From Roseovarius amoyensis (lineage in GTDB: Bacteria; Pseudomonadota; Alphaproteobacteria; Rhodobacterales; Rhodobacteraceae): 64,000 nt of DNA. Shown here piece by piece: positions 16,312 to 25,278 of this stretch. The translations under genes and the position numbers were made by a program. A model generated the notes under the pieces. The model was given only the letters and a program-made list of their open reading frames with translations, had not been told where the DNA came from and searched no databases. The stretch is taken from positions 62,001-126,000 of the forward strand of contig NZ_QITQ01000001.1 in the NCBI RefSeq assembly GCF_003260265.1. Direction: 5' to 3'. Every line of letters begins with the position of its first letter. Position 1 is the stretch's first letter.

Positions 16312-16989
16312 ATGAAAATCGGCATCCTGATGACTGGCCACGCCGCCGACGCTATTCACGAAACGCATGGCGATTACGACGCCATGTTCGCCCGCCTGCT
16401 GGACGGGCACGGCCTTGAATTCGTCAACTACGACGTGGAAGGCGGGCAGTTGCCCAAGAGCCCCGAGGAATGCGATGGCTGGCTGATCACCGGCTCGAAG
16501 CACGGCGTTTACGAGGATCACCGCTGGATCAAACCGCTGGAGGAATTCATCCGCGCCGTCCATGCCGCGGGCCGGCCGCTGATCGGTGTCTGTTTCGGGC
16601 ACCAGATCGTCGCGCAGGCCCTGGGTGGCAAGGTGGTGAAATATCCCGGCGGTTGGTCGGTGGGCCGCAAGGAATACCGCATCGACGGCCAGGACATGGC
16701 GCTCAACGCCTGGCACCAGGACCAAGTGGTCGAGGTGCCCGAGGGCGCGCGCGTGATCGGCTCGTCCGATTTTTGCGCCAACGCCGCGCTGATCTATGGC
16801 GACACCATCCTGACGATACAGCCGCACCCCGAATTCGCCGCCCCGATCCTGGCTGACCTGATCCGCCTGCGCGGGCGCGGCGTGGTGCCCGATGACCTGC
16901 TGGCAAACGCCGAAGCCCGGCTTGACACCCCCACAGACGCGGACCGGTTCGCCGACCGGATGGCGGAATTCTTGCTCAAGGAGCGCTGA
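16312..16989 (+). CDS. Class I glutamine amidotransferase
   Basis: The protein has 225 residues. The nucleophile elbow GVCFGHQIVAQALGG places the catalytic Cys at residue 94, and the His-Glu pair is in IQPHPEF near residue 168. This is the GMP-synthase-like branch of class I amidotransferases. In amine catabolic clusters such proteins release the gamma-glutamyl group (PuuD-like role), which would complete the pathway implied by the GS-like and oxidase neighbours; that assignment is inferred from context. It is 2 nt from the next GS-like gene. Confidence 0.83.
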   Translation: MKIGILMTGHAADAIHETHGDYDAMFARLLDGHGLEFVNYDVEGGQLPKSPEECDGWLITGSKHGVYEDHRWIKPLEEFIRAVHAAGRPLIGVCFGHQIVAQALGGKVVKYPGGWSVGRKEYRIDGQDMALNAWHQDQVVEVPEGARVIGSSDFCANAALIYGDTILTIQPHPEFAAPILADLIRLRGRGVVPDDLLANAEARLDTPTDADRFADRMAEFLLKER

Positions 16990-16990
16990 G

Positions 16991-18349
16991 ATGTCCGAGT
17001 GGATCGAAACCCTGCCCGAGGCCGCGCAGACCTATCTGGAGGGGCGCCGGCTGGACGAGGTGGAATGCATCATCGCCGACCTGCCCGGCATTGCCCGCGG
17101 CAAGGCGGTGCCGGCCAGCAAGTTCGCCCGGCAAAAGCATTTCCACCTGCCCGACTCGATCTTTTTCCAGACCATAACGGGCGACTGGGCAGAGGCCGCC
17201 GGCGAAGAGGGCTTTATCGAACGCGACATGGTGCTGACCCCGGATCTGAGCACCGCCACCGCCGCGCCCTGGACCGGCGACTGGACGCTACAGGTCATCC
17301 ACGACGCCGCCGACCGCAACGGCGGCCCGATCGCCTGCTGCCCGCGCAACGTGCTCAAGCGCGTGGTCGAGATGTACCGCGAACGCGGGCTGGAACCCGT
17401 GGTCGCCCCCGAGATGGAATTCTACCTGATCGCGCGCAACCTCGACCCCGCGCGCGAAATCGCGCCGATGGTGGGCCGCTCCGGCCGCCCCGCCGCCGCG
17501 CGCCAGGCCTATTCGATGACCGCGGTCGACGAATTCGGCCCGGTGATCGACGATATCTACGACTTCGCCGAGGCGATGGGGTTCGAGATCGACGGCATCA
17601 CCCAGGAAGGCGGCGCCGGGCAGCTGGAAATCAACCTGCGCCACGGCGACCCCGTCAAGCTGGCCGACGAGGTGTTCTATTTCAAACGGATGATCCGCGA
17701 GGCGGCGATCCGGCACGATTGTTTCGCCACCTTCATGGCCAAGCCCATCGCCGACGAACCCGGCAGCGCCATGCATATCCATCACTCGGTTCTGGACATG
17801 CAAACGGGCAGGAACGTCTTTGCCGGTCCCGATGACGAGGAAACGGATTCCCTTCGCCACTTCATCGGCGGGCTGCAAAAACACCTGCCCTCGGTCATCG
17901 CGGTGCTGGCGCCCTACGTCAATTCCTACCGTCGCTACGTGCGCGACAACGCCGCGCCGATCAACCTGGCATGGGCGCGCGACAACCGCACCACGGGGCT
18001 GCGCATCCCGCTGTCGCCACCCGATGCAAGGCGGGTTGAAAACCGCCTGGCGGGAATGGATTGCAACCCCTACCTGGGCATCGCCGCCAGCCTGGCCTGC
18101 GGTCTGCTGGGGCTGGCGGGCGCGATAGAACCAGAGCCGGAATTCCACGGCGACGCCTATGCTGGAGAGCTGGACATCCCCAACGTGCAGGGCACCGCAC
18201 TGGACCTGTTCGAACAGGCCAGCGACCTGCACGCGCTGCTGGGGCCGGACTTTGCCCGCGTCTATTCCGCCGTCAAGCGCGCCGAATACGAGGAATTCCT
18301 GCAGGTGATCAGCCCGTGGGAGCGCGAGCACCTGCTGCTCAACGTCTAG
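16991..18349 (+). CDS. Glutamine synthetase family protein (second copy, PuuA type)
   Basis: The protein has 452 residues. The N-terminal beta-grasp part (ECIIADLPGIARGKAVPASKF) and the catalytic block are clear: VAPEMEFYLIARN, EGGAGQLEINLRHGDPVKLAD, SAMHIHHSVLD and NRTTGLRIP.S.PDARRVENRLAG, followed by DCNPYLGIAASLACG. It is typical of gamma-glutamylputrescine synthetase-like enzymes. The ATG at 16991 follows the amidotransferase stop by 1 nt, so translation is probably coupled. Sequence differs clearly from the first GS-like protein, so the two may form a heteromer or act on different amines. Confidence 0.87.
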   Translation: MSEWIETLPEAAQTYLEGRRLDEVECIIADLPGIARGKAVPASKFARQKHFHLPDSIFFQTITGDWAEAAGEEGFIERDMVLTPDLSTATAAPWTGDWTLQVIHDAADRNGGPIACCPRNVLKRVVEMYRERGLEPVVAPEMEFYLIARNLDPAREIAPMVGRSGRPAAARQAYSMTAVDEFGPVIDDIYDFAEAMGFEIDGITQEGGAGQLEINLRHGDPVKLADEVFYFKRMIREAAIRHDCFATFMAKPIADEPGSAMHIHHSVLDMQTGRNVFAGPDDEETDSLRHFIGGLQKHLPSVIAVLAPYVNSYRRYVRDNAAPINLAWARDNRTTGLRIPLSPPDARRVENRLAGMDCNPYLGIAASLACGLLGLAGAIEPEPEFHGDAYAGELDIPNVQGTALDLFEQASDLHALLGPDFARVYSAVKRAEYEEFLQVISPWEREHLLLNV

Positions 18350-18407
18350 GTCACATGGCCGGGCGGCGGTCGGCCCCCGGCGAGACCATTCGGGGAAGGA
18401 TGACAGC

Positions 18408-19712
18408 ATGAACCTGCTCTATTCCAACGACCGGCCGGGGACCTACCCCCCCAGCTGGTACGCCGCCACCACGCCCGCGCCCGAGCCTTGCGCGCCGCTG
18501 AAGGGCGAAACACGCGCCGATGTCTGCGTGATCGGCGGGGGCTTTACCGGGCTGTCGGCGGCGCTGCACCTGGCCGGGCGCGGGTACGACGTGGTGCTGC
18601 TAGAGGCGCACCGCGTTGGTTTCGGCGCCTCGGGGCGCAATGGCGGGCAGTTGGGCAGCGGCCAGCGCATCGAGCAGACGGAGATCGAAAAGCTGGTCGG
18701 GCGCGAGGATGCCGACAAGCTGTGGACGCTGGCAGAGGACGCCAAGGCGCTGGTCAAGGACCTGATCGCGCGTCACGGCATCGACTGCGACCTGCGCCCC
18801 GGCATCGCCCATCTGGGTTTCACCCGCCGCGAGGCGGTGGACGAGCAGCGGTATGCCGAACTCCTGACCGGGCGGTATGGCTATGACCAGATCGAGAAAC
18901 TCGACCGCGACGCGGCACAGGCGCTGTGCCCGTCGCCCAAATATGTCGGCGGCACGCTGGATATGGGGGCGGCGCATCTCAACCCGCTGGCCTTTGCCTT
19001 TGGCCTGGCGCGCGCGGCGCAAAAGGCCGGCGTGCGCATCCACGAGATGACCGAGGTGCACCATATCGACCGGGGCGATCCGGCAACGGTGCGCACCGGC
19101 CAGGGGCGCGTGACGGCAAATCATGTCGTTCTGGCCTGCAACGGCTATCTCGGCGGGCTCGACGGTGGCGTGGCGGCGCGGGTGATGCCGATCAACAATT
19201 TCGTCGTCGCCACCGAGCCGCTGGGCAATGATGCCGACCGCGTGCTGACCCGCGACGTCGCCGTGGCCGATACCCGTTTCGTCATCAACTATTTCCGCCT
19301 CAGCCCCGACAAGCGGCTGCTGTTCGGCGGCGGCGAAAGCTATGGCTACCGCTTTCCCCGCGACATCGCCGCCACGGTGCGCAAGCCGATGACCGAGATC
19401 TTTCCGCACCTGCGCGACGTGCGCATCGACCATGCCTGGGGCGGCACGCTGGCGATCACCATGAGACGGCTGCCCTACCTGGCGCGGCTGGCACCCAACA
19501 TACTGAACGCGTCGGGCTATTCCGGCCACGGGCTGGGCACCGCCACCCATGCGGGCAAGCTGATGGCAGACGCCATCGCCGGCCAGGCCGAGGGGTTCGA
19601 CACCATGGCGCGCATCCCCACCCGCCCCTTCCCCGGTGGCGCGGGGCTGCGCACGCCGTTGCTGGTGCTGGCGATGACGTGGTTTTCGCTGCGCGACCGG
19701 CTGGGTGTCTGA
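18408..19712 (+). CDS. FAD-dependent amine oxidase (PuuB/OrdL-like)
   Basis: The protein has 434 residues. The dinucleotide-binding motif VCVIGGGFTGLSAALHLAGRG (about residues 36-56) is followed by the DAO-family GFGASGRNGGQLGSG, and the C-terminal GYSGHGLGTATHAGKLMADA binds the flavin. This family oxidises gamma-glutamylated amines to the aldehyde with release of hydrogen peroxide. It directly follows the two ligases and amidotransferase (58 nt gap), supporting a gamma-glutamyl-polyamine route. A final hydrophobic segment (LLVLAMTWFSLRDRLG) is seen in close relatives. Confidence 0.87.
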   Translation: MNLLYSNDRPGTYPPSWYAATTPAPEPCAPLKGETRADVCVIGGGFTGLSAALHLAGRGYDVVLLEAHRVGFGASGRNGGQLGSGQRIEQTEIEKLVGREDADKLWTLAEDAKALVKDLIARHGIDCDLRPGIAHLGFTRREAVDEQRYAELLTGRYGYDQIEKLDRDAAQALCPSPKYVGGTLDMGAAHLNPLAFAFGLARAAQKAGVRIHEMTEVHHIDRGDPATVRTGQGRVTANHVVLACNGYLGGLDGGVAARVMPINNFVVATEPLGNDADRVLTRDVAVADTRFVINYFRLSPDKRLLFGGGESYGYRFPRDIAATVRKPMTEIFPHLRDVRIDHAWGGTLAITMRRLPYLARLAPNILNASGYSGHGLGTATHAGKLMADAIAGQAEGFDTMARIPTRPFPGGAGLRTPLLVLAMTWFSLRDRLGV

Positions 19713-19823
19713 CACGGCGGGGCCTTGCCGAACAGGCACACACGCAAAAAATCCGCTTTTGAGCGTCGGTGATCCGGTGTAGGTTTTCGGAAAATCCGAA
19801 GAGACTATTCAGGAAATGTGAAC

Positions 19824-21029
19824 ATGGCCCTTGCCCCCAACGTTTATGACGCCGAACCGATCCCCGATGCCGCCCGGGCCGAGATCGACCGGATGCTCGG
19901 CAACGGCGACCTGTTCCGCTATACCGCGCCACAGGATGCGCCCGTCACGTTGCTGGAGCGCGACTTTGCCGACTTCATCGGCGCGCGCTATGCGCTGGCT
20001 GTCAGCAGCTGTTCGGCGGCGCTTTTCCTGTCGCTCAAGGCGCTGGACCTGCCGCGCGATGCGCGGGTGCTGATCCCGGCCTTTACCTTTGCGGCGGTGC
20101 CCTCGTCCGTGGTGCATGCCGATTGCGTGCCGGTGCTGTGCGAGGTGGGCGAGAATTACCGCATCGACATGGATGATTTCGAGCCCCGGATCGACACCGG
20201 CATCGACGCCGTGATCGTCAGCCACATGCGCGGGCATACCTCGGACATGGATCGGATCATGGCCGCCTGCGACGCCCGCAACATCCCGGTGATCGAGGAT
20301 GCCGCGCATTCGCTGGGCACCACCTGGGGCGGGCGCAACATCGGCACCATCGGGCGCATCGGTTGCTTCAGCTTTCAGTCCTACAAGCTGGTCAATGGCG
20401 GCGAGGGCGGGATCATGATCAGCAACGATCCCGACCTGATCGCGCGGGCGGTGATCATGTCGGGCGCCTATGAACACAACTGGGCCAAGCATCTGACCGA
20501 CCCCGACCTGGAGGCCGCGTTCGCCCGCTGTCAGAACCAACTGCCGCTCTACAACATGCGGATGAACAACCTGTCGGCTGCTATCATCCGCCCGCAGATA
20601 GCCGAGATCCCGCGCCGGGTGCGCCAGGGCCGCGCCAATCACGACCACGTCGCGGCGCGGCTCAACGCCAGCCCGTGGCTGGAGGTGCCGCAAAAGCTGG
20701 AGCGTGAAGAGCGCGCACCGGATTCGATCCAGTTCAACCTTGTCGGCATGGACGAGGACGACACCCGCGCCTTTGCCCGCGCGGCGGCCGCGCGCGGGGT
20801 CAACGTGCAGGTCTTTGGCCAGTCCACCGACAATGCCCGCGCCTTTTGGAACTGGCAGTTCCTGCCCGGCGGAACGCCCGAATTGCCGCGCACGCGGGCG
20901 ATGCTGATGCGCGCCTGCGACACCCGCCTGCCGGCGCGGCTGGGCCGCGAAGAGCTGGATTTCATCGCCGGGACGCTGGTCGATGCCGCTGCCGAGGTGA
21001 TGGGCGAGGCGCGCGTTTACGGCACCTGA
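19824..21029 (+). CDS. DegT/DnrJ/EryC1/StrS-family PLP aminotransferase
   Basis: The protein has 401 residues. The sugar-aminotransferase-type fold I signature is present: YALAVSSCSAALFLSLKALDL, the VIEDAAHSLG cofactor-binding Asp, and the Schiff-base lysine at about 188 in SFQSYKLVNGGEGG. The start at 19824 has AGGAA 8 nt upstream; a GTG two codons earlier is too close to that site. It stands 111 nt after the amine oxidase gene. The Gln-Ser before the Tyr-Lys is a little unusual. Nucleotide-sugar or cyclitol amination is the family norm, but no sugar genes are nearby, so an amine/aldehyde role with the upstream cluster is possible. Confidence 0.85.
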   Translation: MALAPNVYDAEPIPDAARAEIDRMLGNGDLFRYTAPQDAPVTLLERDFADFIGARYALAVSSCSAALFLSLKALDLPRDARVLIPAFTFAAVPSSVVHADCVPVLCEVGENYRIDMDDFEPRIDTGIDAVIVSHMRGHTSDMDRIMAACDARNIPVIEDAAHSLGTTWGGRNIGTIGRIGCFSFQSYKLVNGGEGGIMISNDPDLIARAVIMSGAYEHNWAKHLTDPDLEAAFARCQNQLPLYNMRMNNLSAAIIRPQIAEIPRRVRQGRANHDHVAARLNASPWLEVPQKLEREERAPDSIQFNLVGMDEDDTRAFARAAAARGVNVQVFGQSTDNARAFWNWQFLPGGTPELPRTRAMLMRACDTRLPARLGREELDFIAGTLVDAAAEVMGEARVYGT

Positions 21030-21082
21030 GGGCACTTGCCCCCACGCGCCGGTCGCGCCCCCCCACCGGCTTGCATCAGGCG

Positions 21083-22048
21083 TCACAACAGCGTCAGTTC
21101 ACCCTCAAGAAACGGATATTGCGCGATGGCGGGGCCGACGATGCGTTCCGACAGGATCGGGCGCAGCGTGTCGGCGACCTGGGCGGGCATGTCCTGCAGG
21201 ATGTCCTTGCGCGCGGTCAGGCTGATGGTCCGGTAAAGCGGTTCCAACGGCAGTTCCATCACGTCGATCTTGCCGGCCAGGCGATTGGCCCGCATCAGCG
21301 CCAGCGGCGGCAGGATGGTCCAGCCTTCGCCCTGCCCCACCAGCGCCAAGATGGCGTGATAGCTGTCCAGCTCGAACCGGTGCGGCAGGTTGAAATTCTG
21401 GCGCACCAGATGCGCGGTCAGCAGCCGCCCCATGTAATGGCGCTGGGTGTACTGGATCAGCGGCAGCCGCTTGAGCTGACGCAGCACATCGCCGCCCTGG
21501 TCGATCTTTCCGCGCGGCGCTGCGGCGACAAAGCCCTCGCGCAGCAACGGATGCACCTCGACCCAGTCATGCGCGGTGCCCAGTTCGGCGGCGACGATCA
21601 CGTCCAGTTCGCGCGCCTCAAGCAGGTCATAAAGGTAATGGCTGGCACCGGTTTCCAGCAGGAACTGGCAGCTTTTCAGCTCACCCGCCATGTGGGTCAG
21701 CAGCGAGGGGGTCACGTCGGCCTCGAAATCCTCGATCATGCCCAGGCGAAACCGGGTGAGCATCGACAGGTGCGACATCGCCAACTCGGCGCGCGCCTGC
21801 GCGGCCTCGTTCAGGATGACCTGCGCCCGCCGTTTCAGGATTTCACCCGCCGGCGTCAGGCGCACCGGGCGCGCGTTGCGCTGCAGCAGCGTCGCGCCCA
21901 CCGCGCTTTCGAGGTTGGTCAATTGCTGGCTGACGGCCGAGGGGCTGGCGCCCAGCCGCTTGGCCGCGGCGGAAATCGAGCGTTCATCGGCAGCCGCCAT
22001 GAACACCTCTATCCCCCAAAGGGTTATGCGCCCGGGGCTGTCGACCAT
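21083..22048 (-). CDS. LysR-family transcriptional regulator
   Basis: The protein has 321 residues. The helix-turn-helix covers residues 1-60 (FMAAADERSISAAAKRLG, SPSAVSQQLTNLESAVGATLLQR), and the effector-binding domain follows. The ATG at 22048 gives the normal LysR N-terminus; the open frame to 22135 runs into phaR. It lies 13 nt after the phaR stop on the same strand and converges on the aminotransferase gene, so it could regulate either the PHA locus or the amine cluster. No divergent target gene is present, which is unusual for LysR regulators. Confidence 0.85.
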   Translation of the reverse strand: MVDSPGRITLWGIEVFMAAADERSISAAAKRLGASPSAVSQQLTNLESAVGATLLQRNARPVRLTPAGEILKRRAQVILNEAAQARAELAMSHLSMLTRFRLGMIEDFEADVTPSLLTHMAGELKSCQFLLETGASHYLYDLLEARELDVIVAAELGTAHDWVEVHPLLREGFVAAAPRGKIDQGGDVLRQLKRLPLIQYTQRHYMGRLLTAHLVRQNFNLPHRFELDSYHAILALVGQGEGWTILPPLALMRANRLAGKIDVMELPLEPLYRTISLTARKDILQDMPAQVADTLRPILSERIVGPAIAQYPFLEGELTLL

Positions 22049-22061
22049 CCGCCGGCCCCTG

Positions 22062-22622
22062 CTATTTCCCCAGTTTCGAGAGTTTCTGCTGCAATTCGGC
22101 CAGCTGGCGCTTGATTTCGTCCAGATCCTCGCCACCGACGTCGCCGTCCTCGTCTGCGGAGGTGGCGGGGGTCGTGCCCATGCCGGCCATCTGTCCGGTC
22201 ATCGCCTTCAGAAACGCCTCTTGCTGGGCGCGCATCGCCTCCATCCCCGGCATCGTCGCCAGTGGGTTGGCCTTGGTCATCTTTTCCATCATTTGGGCCT
22301 GGCTCTCGCGCAGCATATCAAAGCTGGAGGCCAGGAATTCAGGCACCATCGAGGTGGCCTGCGTGGCATAGCTGCGCACAAGGTCGTTGAGCACGTTGAC
22401 CGGCAGCATGTTTTCGCCCCGGCTTTCGTGTTCGGCGATGATCTGCAGCAGGTATTGCCGGGTCAGGTCGTCGCCCGATTTGAGGTCGATGATCTGCACG
22501 TTGCGGCCATCGCGGATGAACTCGGCGATATCCTCAAGCGTGACGTAATCGGACGTCTCGGTGTTATAGAGCCGCCGGCTGGCGTACCGTTTGATAAGAA
22601 GCGGTTTTTCGGATTGGGCCAT
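22062..22622 (-). CDS. phaR: Polyhydroxyalkanoate synthesis repressor PhaR
   Basis: The protein has 186 residues. The N-terminal PhaR DNA-binding domain (LLIKRYASRRLYNTETSDYV, then TLEDIAEFIRDG) and the PHB accumulation regulatory domain (LTRQYLLQIIAEHE) are unmistakable. PhaR binds PHA granules or TGC-rich operators and represses phasin and synthase genes until granules form. The C-terminal tail is acidic and ends in a predicted coiled coil (LDEIKRQLAELQQKLSKLG). The start at 22622 has GGGAGGT upstream. GC-rich CTGCAG-containing repeats just upstream suggest autoregulation. Confidence 0.95.
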   Translation of the reverse strand: MAQSEKPLLIKRYASRRLYNTETSDYVTLEDIAEFIRDGRNVQIIDLKSGDDLTRQYLLQIIAEHESRGENMLPVNVLNDLVRSYATQATSMVPEFLASSFDMLRESQAQMMEKMTKANPLATMPGMEAMRAQQEAFLKAMTGQMAGMGTTPATSADEDGDVGGEDLDEIKRQLAELQQKLSKLGK

Positions 22623-22638
22623 GGCGGTACCTCCCATC

Positions 22639-22655
22639 ATGCAGCGCTGCAGCGA
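22639..22655. promoter_or_regulatory. Possible PhaR autoregulatory site
   Basis: The segment ATGCAGCGCTGCAGCGA, 17-33 bp upstream of the phaR start, contains the palindrome GCAGCGCTGC and a CTGCAG core. It resembles, less perfectly, the strong PhaR-type sites upstream of phaP and phaC. Confidence 0.35.
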
Positions 22656-22675
22656 AGCTTAGACCGCTGCGGCGC

Positions 22676-22707
22676 AAAAAGAAAGGGCGAGCGCAATGCG
22701 CTCGCCC
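22676..22707 (-). terminator. Rho-independent terminator of phaP
   Basis: A perfect 10-bp stem with a 3-nt loop (22685-22707; GGGCGAGCGC and its complement) is followed on the minus strand by TTTCTTTTT (22676-22684). It lies 65 nt after the phaP stop and separates phaP from phaR, fitting independent, high-level expression of the phasin. Confidence 0.93.
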
Positions 22708-22772
22708 AGTCCCGAACCATTCCTGCCAGGGAGGAGGAGGAGGCAGGATGATCCGTCCGTTTCACACCGGCC

Positions 22773-23222
22773 TTACTTGGCTGCGGTGGTGGCTTTCTTG
22801 GCAGCAGCAGTCACCTCGTCGGTGGCTTTCTTGACGGCCTTGCTGGCGTCTTCCTGCAGGTCCTTGCCGGCGGCCATCATCAGTTCGACGGTGTCCATCT
22901 GAACCTTCTTGGCGACCTCGGCAAAGGCAGCCATGTTTTCGGCGGCCGCTTCGGCGTTGGCCGACGCAAAGTCGGTCATGGCCTTGGCGTAATCGGCCGG
23001 CTCCGCCTTGGCTTTCGAGAATTCAGCCAGCTTGGCAAGGGCTTCCTTGGTCCATTTGCTGGAGATCTCGGCCGATTTCTCGGCAGCACTCAGGGCGACG
23101 CCCGAAAGCTTTTCGTTCAGGGCAGCCTGGTTCTTGAAAGCATCTTCCATCGCTTTGGTGTCGACGGGGAATGCGCCCATGATGTCTTTCATCACGGTGT
23201 TGAAGTCTTGGGTCTTGGCCAT
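22773..23222 (-). CDS. phaP: Phasin (PHA granule-associated protein)
   Basis: The protein has 149 residues and is Ala/Lys-rich, almost wholly alpha-helical, with a phasin_2-type core (EISSKWTKEALAKLAEFSKA, about residues 50-110) and an Ala/Lys tail (KKATDEVTAAAKKATTAAK). Phasins coat PHA granules and control their size. The start at 23222 has AAGGA upstream; a longer frame to 23396 runs through the operator region and is rejected. Two strong PhaR-type palindromes lie 70-110 bp upstream and a terminator follows, so it is a single-gene, PhaR-regulated unit. Confidence 0.92.
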   Translation of the reverse strand: MAKTQDFNTVMKDIMGAFPVDTKAMEDAFKNQAALNEKLSGVALSAAEKSAEISSKWTKEALAKLAEFSKAKAEPADYAKAMTDFASANAEAAAENMAAFAEVAKKVQMDTVELMMAAGKDLQEDASKAVKKATDEVTAAAKKATTAAK

Positions 23223-23292
23223 TTTCGGTATCCTTGGTTTGTTGGGTTCCGCGGGCCGATGCCCGTCTTTTATGCGTCTGCAAGATATATAC

Positions 23293-23333
23293 ATGCTGCA
23301 CTGCAGCATTTCAAGGTTTTTTCTGCAGTGCAG
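23293..23333. promoter_or_regulatory. Twin PhaR-type operators upstream of phaP
   Basis: Two TGC-rich sites contain CTGC-N3-GCAG: one inside the 17-bp near-perfect palindrome 23293-23309 (ATGCTGCACTGCAGCAT), the other at 23323-23333 (CTGCAGTGCAG). They match the TGC-rich sites reported for PhaR of Paracoccus-type bacteria and sit in the short phaC-phaP interval just upstream of phaP. Confidence 0.8.
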
Positions 23334-23370
23334 CAAAACCCGCCCATTGCAAACCGGAATTGGCGTATTT

Positions 23371-25176
23371 TCAGGTGGTTGCCTTCTTGCGCACATAGGT
23401 ACCGGGCGCCGGGGCGATGGGCGGATGCTCCGAATCGCCCGGCTGACGCGCCGGAATCATGCTGCCGGACCGCTTGCGCAGCCAGCTTTCCCATCGCGGC
23501 CACCATGACCCCTCGTGAAAGCTCGCGCCGCCCAGCCAGCCATCGTTGTCAAGGCTCAGGTCGTCATTGGTGTAGTGGCCGTACTTCTTGCGCCCGGGCG
23601 GGTTGACGATACCGGCGATATGGCCCGATTCCGACAGAATGAAAGTTCGGTTCTTCGCGCCGGTCTGCTGAAAGCCGCGATAGCAATCCTTCCACGCGGC
23701 AATGTGGTCGTTCTGGCAGGTCACCGAGCAAAGCGGCACCTTCACATCGCTTATATGCAGCTTTTCGCCAAACAGCTCGTACCCGCCCTCGACGAATTCG
23801 TTGCGCTGGCAGAGCCCGCGCAGATATTCCACCGTCATGCGCCCCGGCAGGTTGGTGCCGTCGCCGTTCCAGTAAAGCAGGTCAAAGGCGGGCGGGGTTT
23901 CCCCCATCATGTAGCTGCGCACCGCCGGCTGATAGATCAGGTCGTTGGAGCGCAGGAACGACATCGTCCGCGCCATGATGAAGGACCGCAGAATGCCCTG
24001 CGCGGCAACCTCCTCTTCGATCCCGTCAACGAAATCGTCCTGCAGGAACGGCATGAACTCGCCATGGTCCGAGAAATCGGTGAGCGCGGTAAAGAACGTG
24101 GCCGACTTCACCGACTTGTCGCCGCGTTTGGCCAACAGCGCCAGCGTCAGGTGCAGCGTCGTGCCGGCGATGCAATAGCCGATGGTATTGACCTGTTTCT
24201 GGCCGGTGATCGCCTTGACCTCGCGGATCGCGGCCAGGAACCCGTCCTCGACATAGTCCTCAAGCCCGGTGTCGGCATAGGTGCTGTCGGGATTGACCCA
24301 GGACACCACGAACAGCGTATAGCCCTGATCGGTGATCCAGCGGATCAGGCTGTTCTTTTCCTTGAGGTCGAGAATGTAGAACTTGTTGATCCAGGGCGGA
24401 AAGATGATCAGCGGCGTGGCATGGACGGTTTCGGTCGTCGGCGCGTACTGGATCAGCTCCAACATCCGGTTGCGATAGACCACCTCGCCGGGGGCGGTGG
24501 CGATGTTCTCACCCAGCTCAAAGGCACTGTCATCGGCCAGCCGCACGACCATTTCGCCGCGATTGGACTCGAGATCGTTGATGAGGTTCTCAAGCCCCTT
24601 GACCAGGCTTTCGCCTTCGGTTTCGACCGCCTTTTCCAGCGCGTCGGGGTTCGTGCCCAGGAAATTGGTCGGGCTCATCATGTCGACGATCTGGCCTGAA
24701 AAGTACTCCAGCCGGCGCTTTTCCTTGTCGTCCAGGTCGTCGAGCGCAGAGACCGCATCCTCGATCGCCTGCCTGTTAAGCGCGTATTGCGCCTTGATAT
24801 AGCGGAAATAGGGATGCGTGTTCCAAAGCGGGTTTGAAAACCGCTTGTCATCGTGCAGCGGGTCGGTCTCTTCCTCGGCCGCTTCGGGCGGCTTGCCCTG
24901 GGCCAGCGCCTGCTGTGCCTCCAGGAAATGGCGCACCGACCTGCCCCAGTATTCAAGCTGGTGCTCGTAGATCCGGCCAGGGTTCTCGAACATCTCCTGC
25001 CAGTAGGACGTCGCCGCCCTGGTGATCAATTCGGGCGAGGGTCCGTTCAGCGTGGGGTTGGCGGGATTGCGCGCCGATAACGCCTGCACAAGGCGCTGCG
25101 ACAGCTCTTCCACCCGTTCAAGATTACGGTTGAGCTTTTCCAGGTTTTGGGCCGACACGTTGTCGTGCGTTGCCAT
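23371..25176 (-). CDS. phaC: Class I poly(R)-hydroxyalkanoate synthase
   Basis: The protein has 601 residues and polymerises 3-hydroxyacyl-CoA (usually 3-hydroxybutyryl-CoA) into storage polyester. The lipase-box-like element NTIGYCIAGTTLHLTLAL carries the catalytic Cys at about residue 333; the general-base Asp is in CQNDHIAAWKD and the His in SESGHIAGIVNPPG. No PhaE partner is present and the length suits class I. It is divergent from phaZ, and a PhaR-type site lies in the gap between them. Confidence 0.96.
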   Translation of the reverse strand: MATHDNVSAQNLEKLNRNLERVEELSQRLVQALSARNPANPTLNGPSPELITRAATSYWQEMFENPGRIYEHQLEYWGRSVRHFLEAQQALAQGKPPEAAEEETDPLHDDKRFSNPLWNTHPYFRYIKAQYALNRQAIEDAVSALDDLDDKEKRRLEYFSGQIVDMMSPTNFLGTNPDALEKAVETEGESLVKGLENLINDLESNRGEMVVRLADDSAFELGENIATAPGEVVYRNRMLELIQYAPTTETVHATPLIIFPPWINKFYILDLKEKNSLIRWITDQGYTLFVVSWVNPDSTYADTGLEDYVEDGFLAAIREVKAITGQKQVNTIGYCIAGTTLHLTLALLAKRGDKSVKSATFFTALTDFSDHGEFMPFLQDDFVDGIEEEVAAQGILRSFIMARTMSFLRSNDLIYQPAVRSYMMGETPPAFDLLYWNGDGTNLPGRMTVEYLRGLCQRNEFVEGGYELFGEKLHISDVKVPLCSVTCQNDHIAAWKDCYRGFQQTGAKNRTFILSESGHIAGIVNPPGRKKYGHYTNDDLSLDNDGWLGGASFHEGSWWPRWESWLRKRSGSMIPARQPGDSEHPPIAPAPGTYVRKKATT

Positions 25177-25199
25177 TTTCCAATATTTCCCCTAAGTTT

Positions 25200-25210
25200 C
25201 TGCTTTGCAG
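25200..25210. promoter_or_regulatory. PhaR-type operator between phaC and phaZ
   Basis: CTGCTTTGCAG (CTGC-N3-GCAG) lies 24 bp upstream of the phaC start and 69 bp upstream of phaZ, in their divergent promoter region. It has the same core as the two phaP sites and could coordinate synthase and depolymerase. Confidence 0.6.
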
Positions 25211-25278
25211 CATGGCGCCGCCTGATCGGAGGGGCAGTGCCGTTTTTGAACCGGCAGGGCCGGCAACCGGAGATAGCG

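Noticed and set aside
20846-22114. A 422-codon plus-strand frame across the aminotransferase end and the LysR gene
   Set aside because: It covers two recognised genes in other frames and has no recognisable domain.
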